The notes below the pieces were generated by a model. It ran no database searches. It saw nothing but the letters and a program-made list of their open reading frames with translations, and was not told the DNA's origin. Shown piece after piece: positions 13,543 through 19,917 of a stretch of DNA of 50,462 nt (positions within the stretch are counted from its first letter, which is position 1; the number at the start of each line of letters is the position of its first letter). The translations under genes were made by a program, and so were the position numbers. The stretch covers positions 1 through 50,462 of IMG/VR virus record IMGVR_UViG_3300035670_000309. One strand, given 5' to 3'. The stretch comes from a virus.

Positions 13543-14819
13543 TTCGCCTTTTCCTTTCGCATCAGCTTCTTTGCCACTTTGGCTGTTTTGACAATCTCGT
13601 TGCCAAGTTCGACAACGTGAGCGGTCTTTTTCTCTGCCACGGTGCCGCCTGCCTCCGTGATTTTGTCTTTAATCAGCCCGACGAACATCGCGGGAGCCAT
13701 GCTCAAGACAAAACGGTTAAACCCTGCTTTCCACTTCACCTTTGCGCCGTGTTCTTTCCGATCACCGGCACCGGTCGCCGTCGCATCCTTGATGCTTTTC
13801 GGCTGGTAGATCGTCACTTCGCCAAACTCGCGGGCGATAGCTGCTGACAGATTATGCAGGCGGTTGGCCCGCTGGTTAGCCTGTCGCGCCTCAAGCCGCG
13901 CCTTCATGGTCCGCAGCTTTTTATAGCGGTTGCTGCCCCGCTTGCACCGCGCCATGGCCTGCTGGATTTGGCCCACGCAGTCAACTTCTTCTCTGGAATT
14001 CCGCAACTCACTGTCGTCACCCTGCGCTTCATGGGCTTCCGCAGGCATCCCGACCACAGCATAGACCACTACGTTCTTGTCGTCACCCCGCATTTCCTGG
14101 GCTTCCGTAGGAGCTTCCCCGTTAAAGCCCTGAAAGTTAAGGGTGATTCGTCCGTCAGAAGCGATAGAAACCGCAACCTCAGGACCGGCGAGACATTCGC
14201 CGTCAACGATCTTCGCAAGCTGCGTCATCAGGTCAAGCCCGATCACGCCCTTCCGAGTCCCAGCCACACGCCGGGATTCTGTTTCAACCGCGACGGAAAG
14301 AAACCACTCTCCGCCACGGTAAAGAATTTCACCGTTCTTGACCGTCCCACCATTCGGCAGGCATCCGCGCATTTTGATCCATCCCTCAATAGACTGGATC
14401 CGAACACGGCCTTTTTTCTCCCCAATTTCGCAGTCCCATCCAGCCTTTGGTTTTCCTAGCGGGAATCCTGAGTAGTACTCTGAACCTTGGTAGCGAGGAA
14501 ATCCAGACGACGCTCCATCTCCTTTTTTGGCGCGAGCAAAGAAAGCTTTATACGCTTCATCAAGGCGCTTCGCCGTCCCGTTCATCGACGCTGAACCTAG
14601 AGCTTTGTAATCATGGTCTACGGCACGAAGCTTAGTGTTGTTGGCAGTCTGATCGAAATACGTAAGGCTCTTTCCACACCGTTCGAAGGCATCAATCCGT
14701 TGCTCCAGAAGAGCATTATACAGGCGGCAATGCAGACTCCGCACCACATCAAGCCGGGCGGCTTGCGTCGCATTCGGATACAGCTTGAAGTTATAGCGAC
14801 GAATAATCATCGCGGCCAC
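13539..14819 (-). CDS. TnpB-like protein lacking RuvC-II acid, zinc ribbon and RuvC-III
   Basis: A 426-residue protein related to IS200/IS605 OrfB. The N-terminal half is well kept: RRYNFKLYPNATQAARLD, LYNALLEQRIDAFERCG, LDEAYKAFFARAKKGDGAS and WFLSVAVETESRR. RuvC-I is present as VIGLDLMTQLAKIVDGE with its Asp. An insert of about 60 residues with an internal duplication follows, then the bridge-like helices QQAMARCKRGSNRYKKLR and NRLHNLSAAIAREFGEVTIY. The expected Glu of RuvC-II is replaced (..TIYQPKSIK), and no CxxC zinc ribbon or RuvC-III Asp follows. This suggests an RNA-guided-type binder without nuclease activity. It starts with GTG 14819 or ATG 14810. No IS ends were seen, so it looks resident. 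Confidence 0.8.
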   Translation of the reverse strand: MAAMIIRRYNFKLYPNATQAARLDVVRSLHCRLYNALLEQRIDAFERCGKSLTYFDQTANNTKLRAVDHDYKALGSASMNGTAKRLDEAYKAFFARAKKGDGASSGFPRYQGSEYYSGFPLGKPKAGWDCEIGEKKGRVRIQSIEGWIKMRGCLPNGGTVKNGEILYRGGEWFLSVAVETESRRVAGTRKGVIGLDLMTQLAKIVDGECLAGPEVAVSIASDGRITLNFQGFNGEAPTEAQEMRGDDKNVVVYAVVGMPAEAHEAQGDDSELRNSREEVDCVGQIQQAMARCKRGSNRYKKLRTMKARLEARQANQRANRLHNLSAAIAREFGEVTIYQPKSIKDATATGAGDRKEHGAKVKWKAGFNRFVLSMAPAMFVGLIKDKITEAGGTVAEKKTAHVVELGNEIVKTAKVAKKLMRKEKAK

Positions 14820-14822
14820 CGA

Positions 14823-15131
14823 TCACAGAGAAACAGAGAAGGAAGCAAAGCCTTCATCAGCAAACTTATTGCGACGAGCGGCAATCGCTGCATCAGACGC
14901 AACCGGCAGGTATCCGGTTCCATTCAGCGTGAAGAACCGGCCACCAGAGCAGAACTCATCAGCGCGAACGCAGATCATGCCGTCTTGAAACTCGTTAAAG
15001 TCGGAAGCCTTAGCAGACCCGGCAATCTCTTTCATCGCGACAACCTTACGACCACGACCCGGCTTTACCAGAAGAAACAGGTTATCGCAAACGATGTTGG
15101 AGATTTCGAAATCGTAGCTGATCTTTTCCAT
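14823..15131 (-). CDS. Hypothetical early protein with duplicated leader
   Basis: A 102-residue protein starting MEKISYDFEISNIVCDNLFL. The start at 15131 is chosen because it follows a ribosome site in a leader that also precedes the gene at 16414-16596. The sequence is a mixed alpha/beta fold with a basic segment (KPGRGRKVVAMKE) and the segment FCSGGRFFTLNGTGYLP. No family was recognised. It lies immediately upstream of the TnpB-like gene (4-base gap), probably on the same transcript. Confidence 0.65.
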   Translation of the reverse strand: MEKISYDFEISNIVCDNLFLLVKPGRGRKVVAMKEIAGSAKASDFNEFQDGMICVRADEFCSGGRFFTLNGTGYLPVASDAAIAARRNKFADEGFASFSVSL

Positions 15132-15178
15132 GATGCGGCCCCTTGCCGTTTCTGCTGCGGCCCCTGCCGCTGCTGATG
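15132..15178 (-). promoter_or_regulatory. Conserved mRNA leader, copy A
   Basis: The 47 bases before the gene at 14823-15131 match, with few changes, those at 16597-16643. On the minus strand the leader has GCGGC..GGCCGC, able to form a short hairpin, then AGAAACGG and an A/G-rich ribosome site ending CCGCATC before ATG. TATAAC about 55 bases upstream of the ATG may be a -10 element. Shared leaders before unrelated proteins suggest common post-transcriptional control. Confidence 0.45.
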
Positions 15179-15222
15179 AAACTGTTATATCGGCTTTTGA
15201 TCGTCTCGTCACACGAAAAAAT

Positions 15223-15462
15223 CTAAGCCTTTATTTTTTTAGCTCCCTTGGTTTCCAGCCGGTTCCACTCAGACCGGACCATCATCACCGCCTGAATCTG
15301 GCTCAACCCGCGACTGGCTTCAGCCTCGTTTTCGCACTCGATCCTAATTTCAGGACCGTTGCCAGTCGTCAGGATCACAACATTTCCTGACACCTGTGCC
15401 AGACAGTCAGGCTTCATGGAGCAGAGCGGCAGCAGCGTATTTCCGATCTTGATGTGGGTCAT
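15223..15462 (-). CDS. Hypothetical early protein
   Basis: A 79-residue protein beginning MTHIKIGNTLLPLCSMKPDC, with the start placed at ATG 15462, which overlaps the upstream stop as ATGA. The strands VSGNVVILTTGNGPEIRIECE followed by helix LSQIQAVMMVRSEWNRLETK suggest a small alpha/beta fold. The tail is lysine-rich. It matches no family known to me. It lies in a run of coupled small genes. Confidence 0.6.
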   Translation of the reverse strand: MTHIKIGNTLLPLCSMKPDCLAQVSGNVVILTTGNGPEIRIECENEAEASRGLSQIQAVMMVRSEWNRLETKGAKKIKA

Positions 15463-15623
15463 TTCCGCCCCCGCGTCTGCCAAGCGTAAATAGCCAGCAC
15501 AAGCACGCTGTTTGCAATCAGCATGACGCCTAATCGCTGCCCCTCAAGCATTACCATCCATACAGTCATGAGAGAACCAATTAAAAGAGCCGCCAGAACG
15601 TTTCCTATCAACGTATAGATCAT
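15459..15623 (-). CDS. Membrane microprotein, two helices
   Basis: A 54-residue protein with two hydrophobic segments: residues 2-24 (IYTLIGNVLAALLIGSLMTV) and 33-47 (MLIANSVLVLAIYAW), joined by a short LEGQRLG loop and ending RGRK. It overlaps both neighbours by 4 bases (ATGA), strong evidence that it is translated. It probably sits in the inner membrane with a basic C-terminus in the cytoplasm. Function unknown; small phage membrane proteins of this kind are often exclusion or host-takeover factors. Confidence 0.6.
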   Translation of the reverse strand: MIYTLIGNVLAALLIGSLMTVWMVMLEGQRLGVMLIANSVLVLAIYAWQTRGRK

Positions 15624-15835
15624 TCTTGAAGCTCCCTGATCAGTTCCCGCGCCATGTCAACGTGCGCGGTCAGAAGGTTTAAAAGCTCCATCCGCAGCCA
15701 TTTCGGTACCTCAGAATCCCCGGCGTCGTAACGCTGCACGGTCCGCAACGATATGTCAAAGTCACGGGCTACAGGGTTTCGCCAATTGTCTCCATAGAGT
15801 ATCTGGCATGATCTCTCAAACTGGTCTGGCGTCAT
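15620..15835 (-). CDS. Small HTH protein
   Basis: A 71-residue protein from ATG 15835 (TAATG overlap with the previous gene). MTPDQFERSCQILYGDNWRN followed by PVARDFDISLRTVQRYDAGD is a helix-turn-helix in which ISLRTVQRY is the likely recognition helix. W-L-R-M-E-L-L-N-L-L is a C-terminal helix. Such short proteins occur widely in alphaproteobacterial phages and are presumed transcription regulators. Targets are unknown. Confidence 0.7.
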   Translation of the reverse strand: MTPDQFERSCQILYGDNWRNPVARDFDISLRTVQRYDAGDSEVPKWLRMELLNLLTAHVDMARELIRELQE

Positions 15836-16341
15836 TACTCGGCCTCCTCGATCAATTCCCGTAAGCGGCCAACCTGCCATTCGCGTTCGGCGTCAAAATC
15901 AAGTGAGGCGTCCGCAGCCAGCGATGCCGTGTGGAAGGCAAGGTATGCGGATAAGTATACATCGTCTGTTTCGGCACAGAAAGCGGCGTAATAGGCAGAT
16001 CTACAAGCGTTTCTAGCGCGGTCAGCGTAGGTTGCATCTTCAGAAGCGAGTCCCGCGCATTCATCCCCATTTCTATCAGCATTAATCACGATGGATTCCA
16101 AGATAGGAGACACACGCTTCACGCAGTTCGCAGCAAAAGTTGCGCACAACTTACGGCTCTTATCTCCGAAAATGTTCGCGACAATCCAGAGCGCATCTGA
16201 GATGCCTTTGAAGTCCAGAACAGCGGCTACCGGAAGAGGCTCGTTGTCCTCCTTAGTCTTGCCCAGATGTTTAAGAAAATTTTCCCAATCACTTCGATAG
16301 ATACCGGCAGCGCGGATTTCGTTAAGGGTCGTGGTCAGCAT
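15835..16341 (-). CDS. LGKTK-family accessory protein, paralog 2
   Basis: A 168-residue protein that begins MLTTTLNEIRAAGIYRSDWE, has NFLKHLGKTKEDNEPLPVA, a central alanine-rich helical region, and ends W-Q-V-G-R-L-R-E-L-I-E-E-A-E. The same start, LGKTK..D..PL block and end occur in the gene at 23330-23947, so the two are paralogs. Family members are common in phages as helical proteins without a proven role; some are loosely labelled immunity-like. Sequence divergence suggests an old duplication or separate acquisition. Confidence 0.65.
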   Translation of the reverse strand: MLTTTLNEIRAAGIYRSDWENFLKHLGKTKEDNEPLPVAAVLDFKGISDALWIVANIFGDKSRKLCATFAANCVKRVSPILESIVINADRNGDECAGLASEDATYADRARNACRSAYYAAFCAETDDVYLSAYLAFHTASLAADASLDFDAEREWQVGRLRELIEEAE

Positions 16342-16413
16342 TTACTGAATCCCCACCATCATGGAAGCGATGAACTTCTGTTCTTGTCCGTCAGCCCGGC
16401 GGATAATCATCCC

Positions 16414-16596
16414 TCACGCCTCCGCAAAGGTTTTTTGCGCAAGGCGGATCAGATCTTCAAACTGAGAGCAGATCTTTTCATTTTTCTCGGCAATCGCAAC
16501 CATGATCTCATGAAACGAAACTTCATGCTTTTCAGCCAGAAACTTCATGGTTTCGACGGCGACGGTTGCGGTGAAGTGAGCGATTTCTTTGTTCAT
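16414..16596 (-). CDS. Small helical early protein with duplicated leader
   Basis: A 60-residue, almost wholly helical protein: MNKEIAHFTATVAVETMKFL, then EKHEVSFHEIMVAIAEKNEK and EDLIRLAQKTFAEA. It follows the copy-B leader and a strong terminator, so it starts a new transcript segment or is controlled after transcription. No family recognised. The 72 bases to the next gene contain nothing obvious. Confidence 0.6.
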   Translation of the reverse strand: MNKEIAHFTATVAVETMKFLAEKHEVSFHEIMVAIAEKNEKICSQFEDLIRLAQKTFAEA

Positions 16597-16643
16597 GATG
16601 CGGTCCTTTACCGTTTCTGCTGCGGCCCTTGCCGCTGCTGTAA
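16597..16643 (-). promoter_or_regulatory. Conserved mRNA leader, copy B
   Basis: Matches the leader at 15132-15178 with few changes. On the minus strand it runs CAGCAGCGGCAAGGGCCGC, then AGCAGAAACGG, then AAAGGACCGCATC and ATG. GCGGC and GCCGC can pair as a small hairpin close to the ribosome site. The upstream part lies only 13 bases from a terminator. Confidence 0.45.
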
Positions 16644-16655
16644 GACTGTTTTACC

Positions 16656-16702
16656 TAAAAAAGAGAAGCGCGGCAAATGAGATTTTCTCACCCTGCCGCG
16701 CT
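16656..16702 (-). terminator. Strong intrinsic terminator inside the early block
   Basis: On the minus strand AGCGCGGCA pairs perfectly with TGCCGCGCT (9 bp). An inner TGAGA/TCTCA stem extends it, and it is followed by TCTCTTTTTT. It divides the leftward early block, so genes from 16596 downward need antitermination, read-through or their own promoter. Confidence 0.85.
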
Positions 16703-16707
16703 AAAGG

Positions 16708-16872
16708 TCAGTCCTTTACGTTCCAGATCCACCGGGCCAGCTTGTCGATGCGATCCTGCCCGATATGAGAAACTGCCGTGCTTCGCGAATGCCGAGACGA
16801 AAATCCTACTCCGGGGATGATGTCCCCATCGCCGCTCACGACGTTCCACCCGTCATGGACCTTATCGCTCCG
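16708..16872 (-). pseudogene. Protein-like segment after an amber codon, no clear start
   Basis: Directly after the TAG that ends the recoded gene at 16873, the same frame stays open for 54 codons and reads like a real protein: DKVHDGWNVVSGDGDIIPG, then GFSSRHSRSTAVSHIGQDR and KLARWIWNVKD, then TGA. No ATG precedes it; only a GTG at 16839 is available, without a good ribosome site. It may be the tail of an amber-split gene, a read-through extension, or a GTG-started protein. Confidence 0.4.
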
Positions 16873-17189
16873 CTACCGCAGCTCCACTTGCGCGCGGATG
16901 GTGGCAGCGTGTTCTTCGGCGGCTTCGTAAGACGAGAACACACGACCTTCATCTAATCGTGAAGTATCAAAGCTATCGCCATCCCAAATGAAACAAATGA
17001 CACCCACGCCAGTCACAGGTACCCAATACACATCCCCCCCTTTGGCACCCACCTCTTGCGCGGCAACAGATCATCAATGCTGTGAGTGTTTTCCAGAGTC
17101 TTGTCCAGTGCCGGAAACAGGTCTTTTTGCGTCAGCCCTGCCGCCTCGATGACGGCTCTGGCTGCTGTGATTGCTGCGTTTCGGTCCAT
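16873..17189 (-). CDS. Gene split by a G7 tract; -1 shift restores a 105-residue protein
   Basis: From ATG 17189 the frame reads MDRNAAITAARAVIEAAGLT...RKRWVPKGG and then stops after 58 codons (stop 17015-17013). The G7 tract at 17040-17034 is an ideal slip site (AAG GGG GGG). In the -1 frame the text continues DVYWVPVTGVGVICFIWDGD, then SFDTSRLDEGRVFSSYEAAE and HAATIRAQVELR to TAG 16875-16873. This tail matches the C-terminal domain of the neighbouring gene at 17378-17950. So it is a programmed shift, a phase-variable tract, a fresh mutation or an assembly error. Confidence 0.65.
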
Positions 17190-17190
17190 A

Positions 17191-17376
17191 TTATTTCTCT
17201 CCTCCCCGAGTGATTAACCATAAAACACATTCGCCACCGACCGTCGCAGCCACCATACACAAAGATGCGATGACGGCTTGATTTAAACTCTGGCTTCCCG
17301 TCAGAAACAGAATAAATGAAACCGCCAACGGAAAAGCGACAAACCCCGTTATCTTCTTTATGTTTTTGAGGCCCAT
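17191..17376 (-). CDS. Small membrane protein, two helices
   Basis: A 61-residue protein starting MGLKNIKKITGF at ATG 17376, one base after the upstream stop. It has hydrophobic segments at residues 10-28 (TGFVAFPLAVSFILFLTG) and 35-55 (AVIASLCMVAATVGGECVLW), ending in ITRGGEK. It is probably an inner-membrane protein. No family recognised. A longer in-frame start upstream lies inside the previous gene and is rejected. Confidence 0.6.
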   Translation of the reverse strand: MGLKNIKKITGFVAFPLAVSFILFLTGSQSLNQAVIASLCMVAATVGGECVLWLITRGGEK

Positions 17377-17377
17377 G

Positions 17378-17950
17378 TTATTCAGCCCTGATGATTTCAG
17401 CGTGCTTGGCCTCAGCCTCTTCGAAGGTGCGGAAGACGTTTCCGGATTCCAGCGCATTGCGGTCGAAATTGTCGTTATTCCATGTAATCAAAGAAATGTT
17501 TCCTGAGTTTCTACGCACGAAGTACCGTTCACCAAGTTTCGGAACCCACCGTTCCGGCTTTTGGGCTGGGGCTTCCTGCTTGGCAAGGCGGTAAGAGATG
17601 ATGTCTTTAGGACTTTTTTCCATCTTCCAATTCAGATACTTAGCCTTTTCAACCGCTTGAATCCCGTCGCGAGTCTGGATCTCAACCATAGTTTCGCCAT
17701 CGACCGGACAGTCTCCACCGAACCAAAGGAGAAAGAAATCATCAGTCATGTATTTTGATTGCGTCGTCAGGTCTTCAGCCTGAAGGATATCGCAAATCCG
17801 GCTGAAAGCCGCCTGCGCCCCCTCTGGCGAACCGCAATCAAATTCTGATCCCGTCAGAAGCACTGACTGCCCAGACACGCGGAAAACTTCGTGCTTAAAC
17901 AGTACATCACTGGAAACAACAGCGTTTCCGATCCGATAGTACTTCTTCAT
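17378..17950 (-). CDS. Two-domain accessory protein
   Basis: A 190-residue protein. The middle (residues about 72-125: FFLLWFGGDCPVDGETMVEI, DIISYRLA) is the same domain as the C-terminus of the neighbouring gene at 17955-18425. The C-terminal domain (RWVPKLGERYFVRR, ITWNNDNFDR, GNVFRTFEEAEAKHAEI) is the same as the one interrupted in the gene at 16873-17189. Such modular small domains shuffle among phage early genes. Function is not known to me. Confidence 0.65.
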   Translation of the reverse strand: MKKYYRIGNAVVSSDVLFKHEVFRVSGQSVLLTGSEFDCGSPEGAQAAFSRICDILQAEDLTTQSKYMTDDFFLLWFGGDCPVDGETMVEIQTRDGIQAVEKAKYLNWKMEKSPKDIISYRLAKQEAPAQKPERWVPKLGERYFVRRNSGNISLITWNNDNFDRNALESGNVFRTFEEAEAKHAEIIRAE

Positions 17951-17954
17951 TTCC

Positions 17955-18425
17955 TCATTCCCCCACGACGCGGTAGGCGACGATGTCGTAAAGCTCTCCT
18001 GTCTCGTCCCACCTCAACAGACCTGCCATCTCAATTGCCTCTGTCCCGTCGCTCAACCTGATTTCAACGTCCACGTCCCCATCCACCGGGCACTCCCCGC
18101 CATGCCACTGGATCCATCCGTCAGCGTCAGTCTCCGGGGCCCGTCCCTCTTTCTCCTCGGATTTCCCCAGCGCCTCCCCGGCCAGCGCAGCGTATGCCGC
18201 GCAGTCAACAGCGCTGTCGGTCGGGTCGGCGGCGCTGCTCATCCGAACCAGCTTCAGGCAGGCCATAAACTGCCAACCCTGCGCCTCTGTCAGAGTGTGG
18301 CCGGTCAGAACGTTGAACGTTTCAACGATCCGGCCCATAGACCGCTCTCCTTCGGGCTGGTCGTAGTCTTTACCGCGCTGGTCCAGAGTAGCGGCAGCGG
18401 CTTTCAGAATGTCAGCGGCGTTCAT
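17955..18425 (-). CDS. DUF6378-like protein with WHGGECPVDG domain
   Basis: A 156-residue protein. Residues 1-90 (ILKAAAATLDQRGKDYDQPE, IVETFNVLTGHTLTEAQGWQ, ACLKLVRMSS) match the DUF6378 pattern of phage proteins. Residues 102-155 (DGWIQWHGGECPVDGDVDVE, YDIVAYRVV) form a small domain repeated in the next gene. Its ATG overlaps the membrane-protein stop by 4 bases. The role of DUF6378 is not established. Confidence 0.65.
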   Translation of the reverse strand: MNAADILKAAAATLDQRGKDYDQPEGERSMGRIVETFNVLTGHTLTEAQGWQFMACLKLVRMSSAADPTDSAVDCAAYAALAGEALGKSEEKEGRAPETDADGWIQWHGGECPVDGDVDVEIRLSDGTEAIEMAGLLRWDETGELYDIVAYRVVGE

Positions 18426-18745
18426 TTCTTATCTTCCTCTTCGTCTTCGACATCCACTCCAATTACTTCGAACATATGTGCAGCCATAAACAATGCTGCT
18501 CCGATAATTAACGTTCCAAGAATTGCTCCGACAATTGGACCTACTCCAGAACTGTCTCTAATTGCCGAGACCCAAATTGATAAGAGCCCGTGCAACGCTC
18601 CTAGGCAGCAAAATAAGAATGAAAACATTCCAAACATTTTTGTGTTTTTGGCATTTTCGCGCTCAATTTTTTCCGCCTCTTTTTTCCATTTTGTGTATCC
18701 GTCCCAAGGCTCGTTTATAAACGAATTGTTGTTTTTTGATTTCAT
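18422..18745 (-). CDS. Two-helix membrane protein with acidic tail
   Basis: A 107-residue protein, visibly more AT-rich than its neighbours. A basic N-terminus (KWKKEAEKIERENAKNTK) is followed by hydrophobic segments at about residues 40-60 (FSFLFCCLGALHGLLSIWVS) and 68-92 (GPIVGAILGTLIIGAALFMA). The cytoplasmic tail is DVEDEEEDKK. This is a typical small inner-membrane phage protein. The composition suggests recent acquisition. Overlaps at both ends (4 bases) show it belongs to the operon. Confidence 0.65.
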   Translation of the reverse strand: MKSKNNNSFINEPWDGYTKWKKEAEKIERENAKNTKMFGMFSFLFCCLGALHGLLSIWVSAIRDSSGVGPIVGAILGTLIIGAALFMAAHMFEVIGVDVEDEEEDKK

Positions 18746-19050
18746 TCTTCACTCTCCAGTGCGTCGTTGATGCGGTCCAAAAGAGTATCTTTGGACGGAT
18801 ACAAAATTGCGTTCCCGGCGTGCGGGACGCTTCCTACAATTTTTCTTGCGGTGCGCAAAGTAGCCTCAAGTTTGTCAATGCGCTGCTTTGTTTCCAACGG
18901 GACAACCTGTTCGGCCAAAGCGCAAACCAAAAGCTGTTCTGTCAGACGATAAAGCTGGGTGCCCTGCTGGGCGGCTTTAGCTTTGAGCCTGTCTTTTAAT
19001 ACGCGCGGCACAAAGACCGGGACCAGATCAAGAGTTTCTTTCAGGGCCAT
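18742..19050 (-). CDS. Hypothetical early protein
   Basis: A 102-residue protein from ATG 19050, chosen because GGAGGA lies just upstream. The N-terminal strand and helix LVPVFVPRVLKDRLKAKAAQ resembles a ribbon-helix-helix start, followed by helix LYRLTEQLLVCALAEQVV and a coiled segment TKQRIDKLEATLRTARKIV. A DNA-binding role is possible but not demonstrated. The upstream gap holds a palindrome and may contain a promoter. Confidence 0.6.
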   Translation of the reverse strand: MALKETLDLVPVFVPRVLKDRLKAKAAQQGTQLYRLTEQLLVCALAEQVVPLETKQRIDKLEATLRTARKIVGSVPHAGNAILYPSKDTLLDRINDALESEE

Positions 19051-19108
19051 CGCATCTCCTCCATGTGTTGACGCCCCGGTCTGATATGATCGGGGCATCT
19101 CGCCCACT

Positions 19109-19124
19109 AAAAACTTTAGTTTTT
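19109..19124. promoter_or_regulatory. 16-bp AT-rich palindrome
   Basis: AAAAACTTTAGTTTTT is a perfect dyad with 7-bp arms, 58 bases upstream of the gene at 18742-19050. TTGACT lies just upstream on the minus strand (about 19146-19141), at the end of a microprotein gene. It could be an operator; with its T-run it could also act as a weak terminator on the plus strand. Confidence 0.35.
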
Positions 19125-19137
19125 TAGGTGATTTTAT

Positions 19138-19239
19138 CTAAGTCAAAAGATATCGGGCTGCCGCGCAGGACACGATGGAAACAACTGCGATTATGTGCAG
19201 AGCCACTAGAGCGGCAAAGATTTCCGCGATTGGCCCCAT
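19138..19239 (-). CDS. 33-residue membrane microprotein
   Basis: MGPIAEIFAALVALHII followed by AVVSIVSCAAARYLLT is one continuous hydrophobic helix with a short polar start. It starts on the base right after the previous gene's TAA, a tight spacing that supports translation. It is probably a single-pass inner-membrane peptide. No function can be assigned. Confidence 0.4.
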   Translation of the reverse strand: MGPIAEIFAALVALHIIAVVSIVSCAAARYLLT

Positions 19240-19437
19240 TTAGATATCCACCGGACTATCAATGGTAAATCCCGGTTCCGTTACGCGGGAAAGTTGCACA
19301 GAGATGTTAATAATCGCGTTCCAGTTCGGCCCGCGCTCCACAAGGTCGGAAATCTCTGAAAGCTCCTCGACCTCATGTAGCACGTCTCGCAGTCCGGCGG
19401 TGGTGCGGTAGGTGATTGTTACGCTCCAGCGCTTCAT
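19240..19437 (-). CDS. Hypothetical early protein
   Basis: A 65-residue protein: MKRWSVTITYRTTAGLRDVL, then EVEELSEISDLVERGPNW and NAIINISVQLSRV. It looks like a beta-alpha-beta fold with a strand at each end. Proteins of this shape (K-x-W-x-V-x-I-x-Y-R at the start) are common in alphaproteobacterial phage early regions and remain uncharacterised. About 110 bases separate it from the upstream gene. Confidence 0.6.
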   Translation of the reverse strand: MKRWSVTITYRTTAGLRDVLHEVEELSEISDLVERGPNWNAIINISVQLSRVTEPGFTIDSPVDI

Positions 19438-19546
19438 CTTTCATTCTCCGTTTGCGGCCTATACAGTGGCCTTTGGTGTTTTCTGCGCCATCGCCCCGTC
19501 ATTTGGTGCAAAGGCCATCGGGCGGGGATTATATCGAGATTGCGGG

Positions 19547-19750
19547 CTATTCCCCGTCAGTTTTGCTCCTTACCTGATCTGCCGCGCTCCTCAGCGTTGC
19601 AGCCGACGCCCGTGGGCTTTGAGACAGATCATCGCGACCATTCAGCCACCCATGACAATAGGCGGGCGTCCTGTTTCCTGTCGGCTTCGGGCTGCACGGG
19701 TCAAGGCCGTCCCGATAGCCTTGCAAAATTTCATCATCTGCAAATGTCAT
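19547..19750 (-). CDS. RMF/CrpP-like small protein
   Basis: A 67-residue protein with the pattern EILQGYRDGLDPCSPKPT, then YCHGWLNGRDDLSQSPRAS. The G-Y..G..........GW.NGR.D spacing recalls the ribosome modulation factor/CrpP fold, which is frequent in phage early regions. In bacteria RMF joins ribosomes into inactive dimers; whether phage versions touch ribosomes is not known. The similarity is short, so the assignment is weak. Confidence 0.5.
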   Translation of the reverse strand: MTFADDEILQGYRDGLDPCSPKPTGNRTPAYCHGWLNGRDDLSQSPRASAATLRSAADQVRSKTDGE

Positions 19751-19917
19751 CCCTCAGTCTCCATCAGGGTTTTCCGAGCCGCCATCTCAGCCGCCCGGAG
19801 TTGCGCATGAACGTGCGCGGGCTTTTGTCTCACATCTGGCTCGGTCAGCATCCGCAGCGCCGTTGTGGCCTGTTGCAGCGCCAGACGTAGCGCGGTGATC
19901 TTTTCGGCGTTGGTCAT
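19747..19917 (-). CDS. Small helical protein
   Basis: A 56-residue protein from ATG 19917 (4-base overlap with the previous gene): MTNAEKITALRLALQQATTA, then LRAAEMAARKTLMETEG. It is two amphipathic helices joined by a polar turn. The start of the next gene overlaps its stop by 4 bases. No family known to me. Confidence 0.5.
   Translation of the reverse strand: MTNAEKITALRLALQQATTALRMLTEPDVRQKPAHVHAQLRAAEMAARKTLMETEG

Noticed and set aside
13539-14819. An IS605-type insertion sequence
   Set aside because: No TnpA transposase and no recognisable left or right ends were seen; the gene is coupled to a phage gene and its catalytic region is incomplete.
19440-19546. Very short frame (19 codons, MAFAPNDGAMAQKTPKATV) in the gap
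   Set aside because: No ribosome site, no conserved features, too short to judge.
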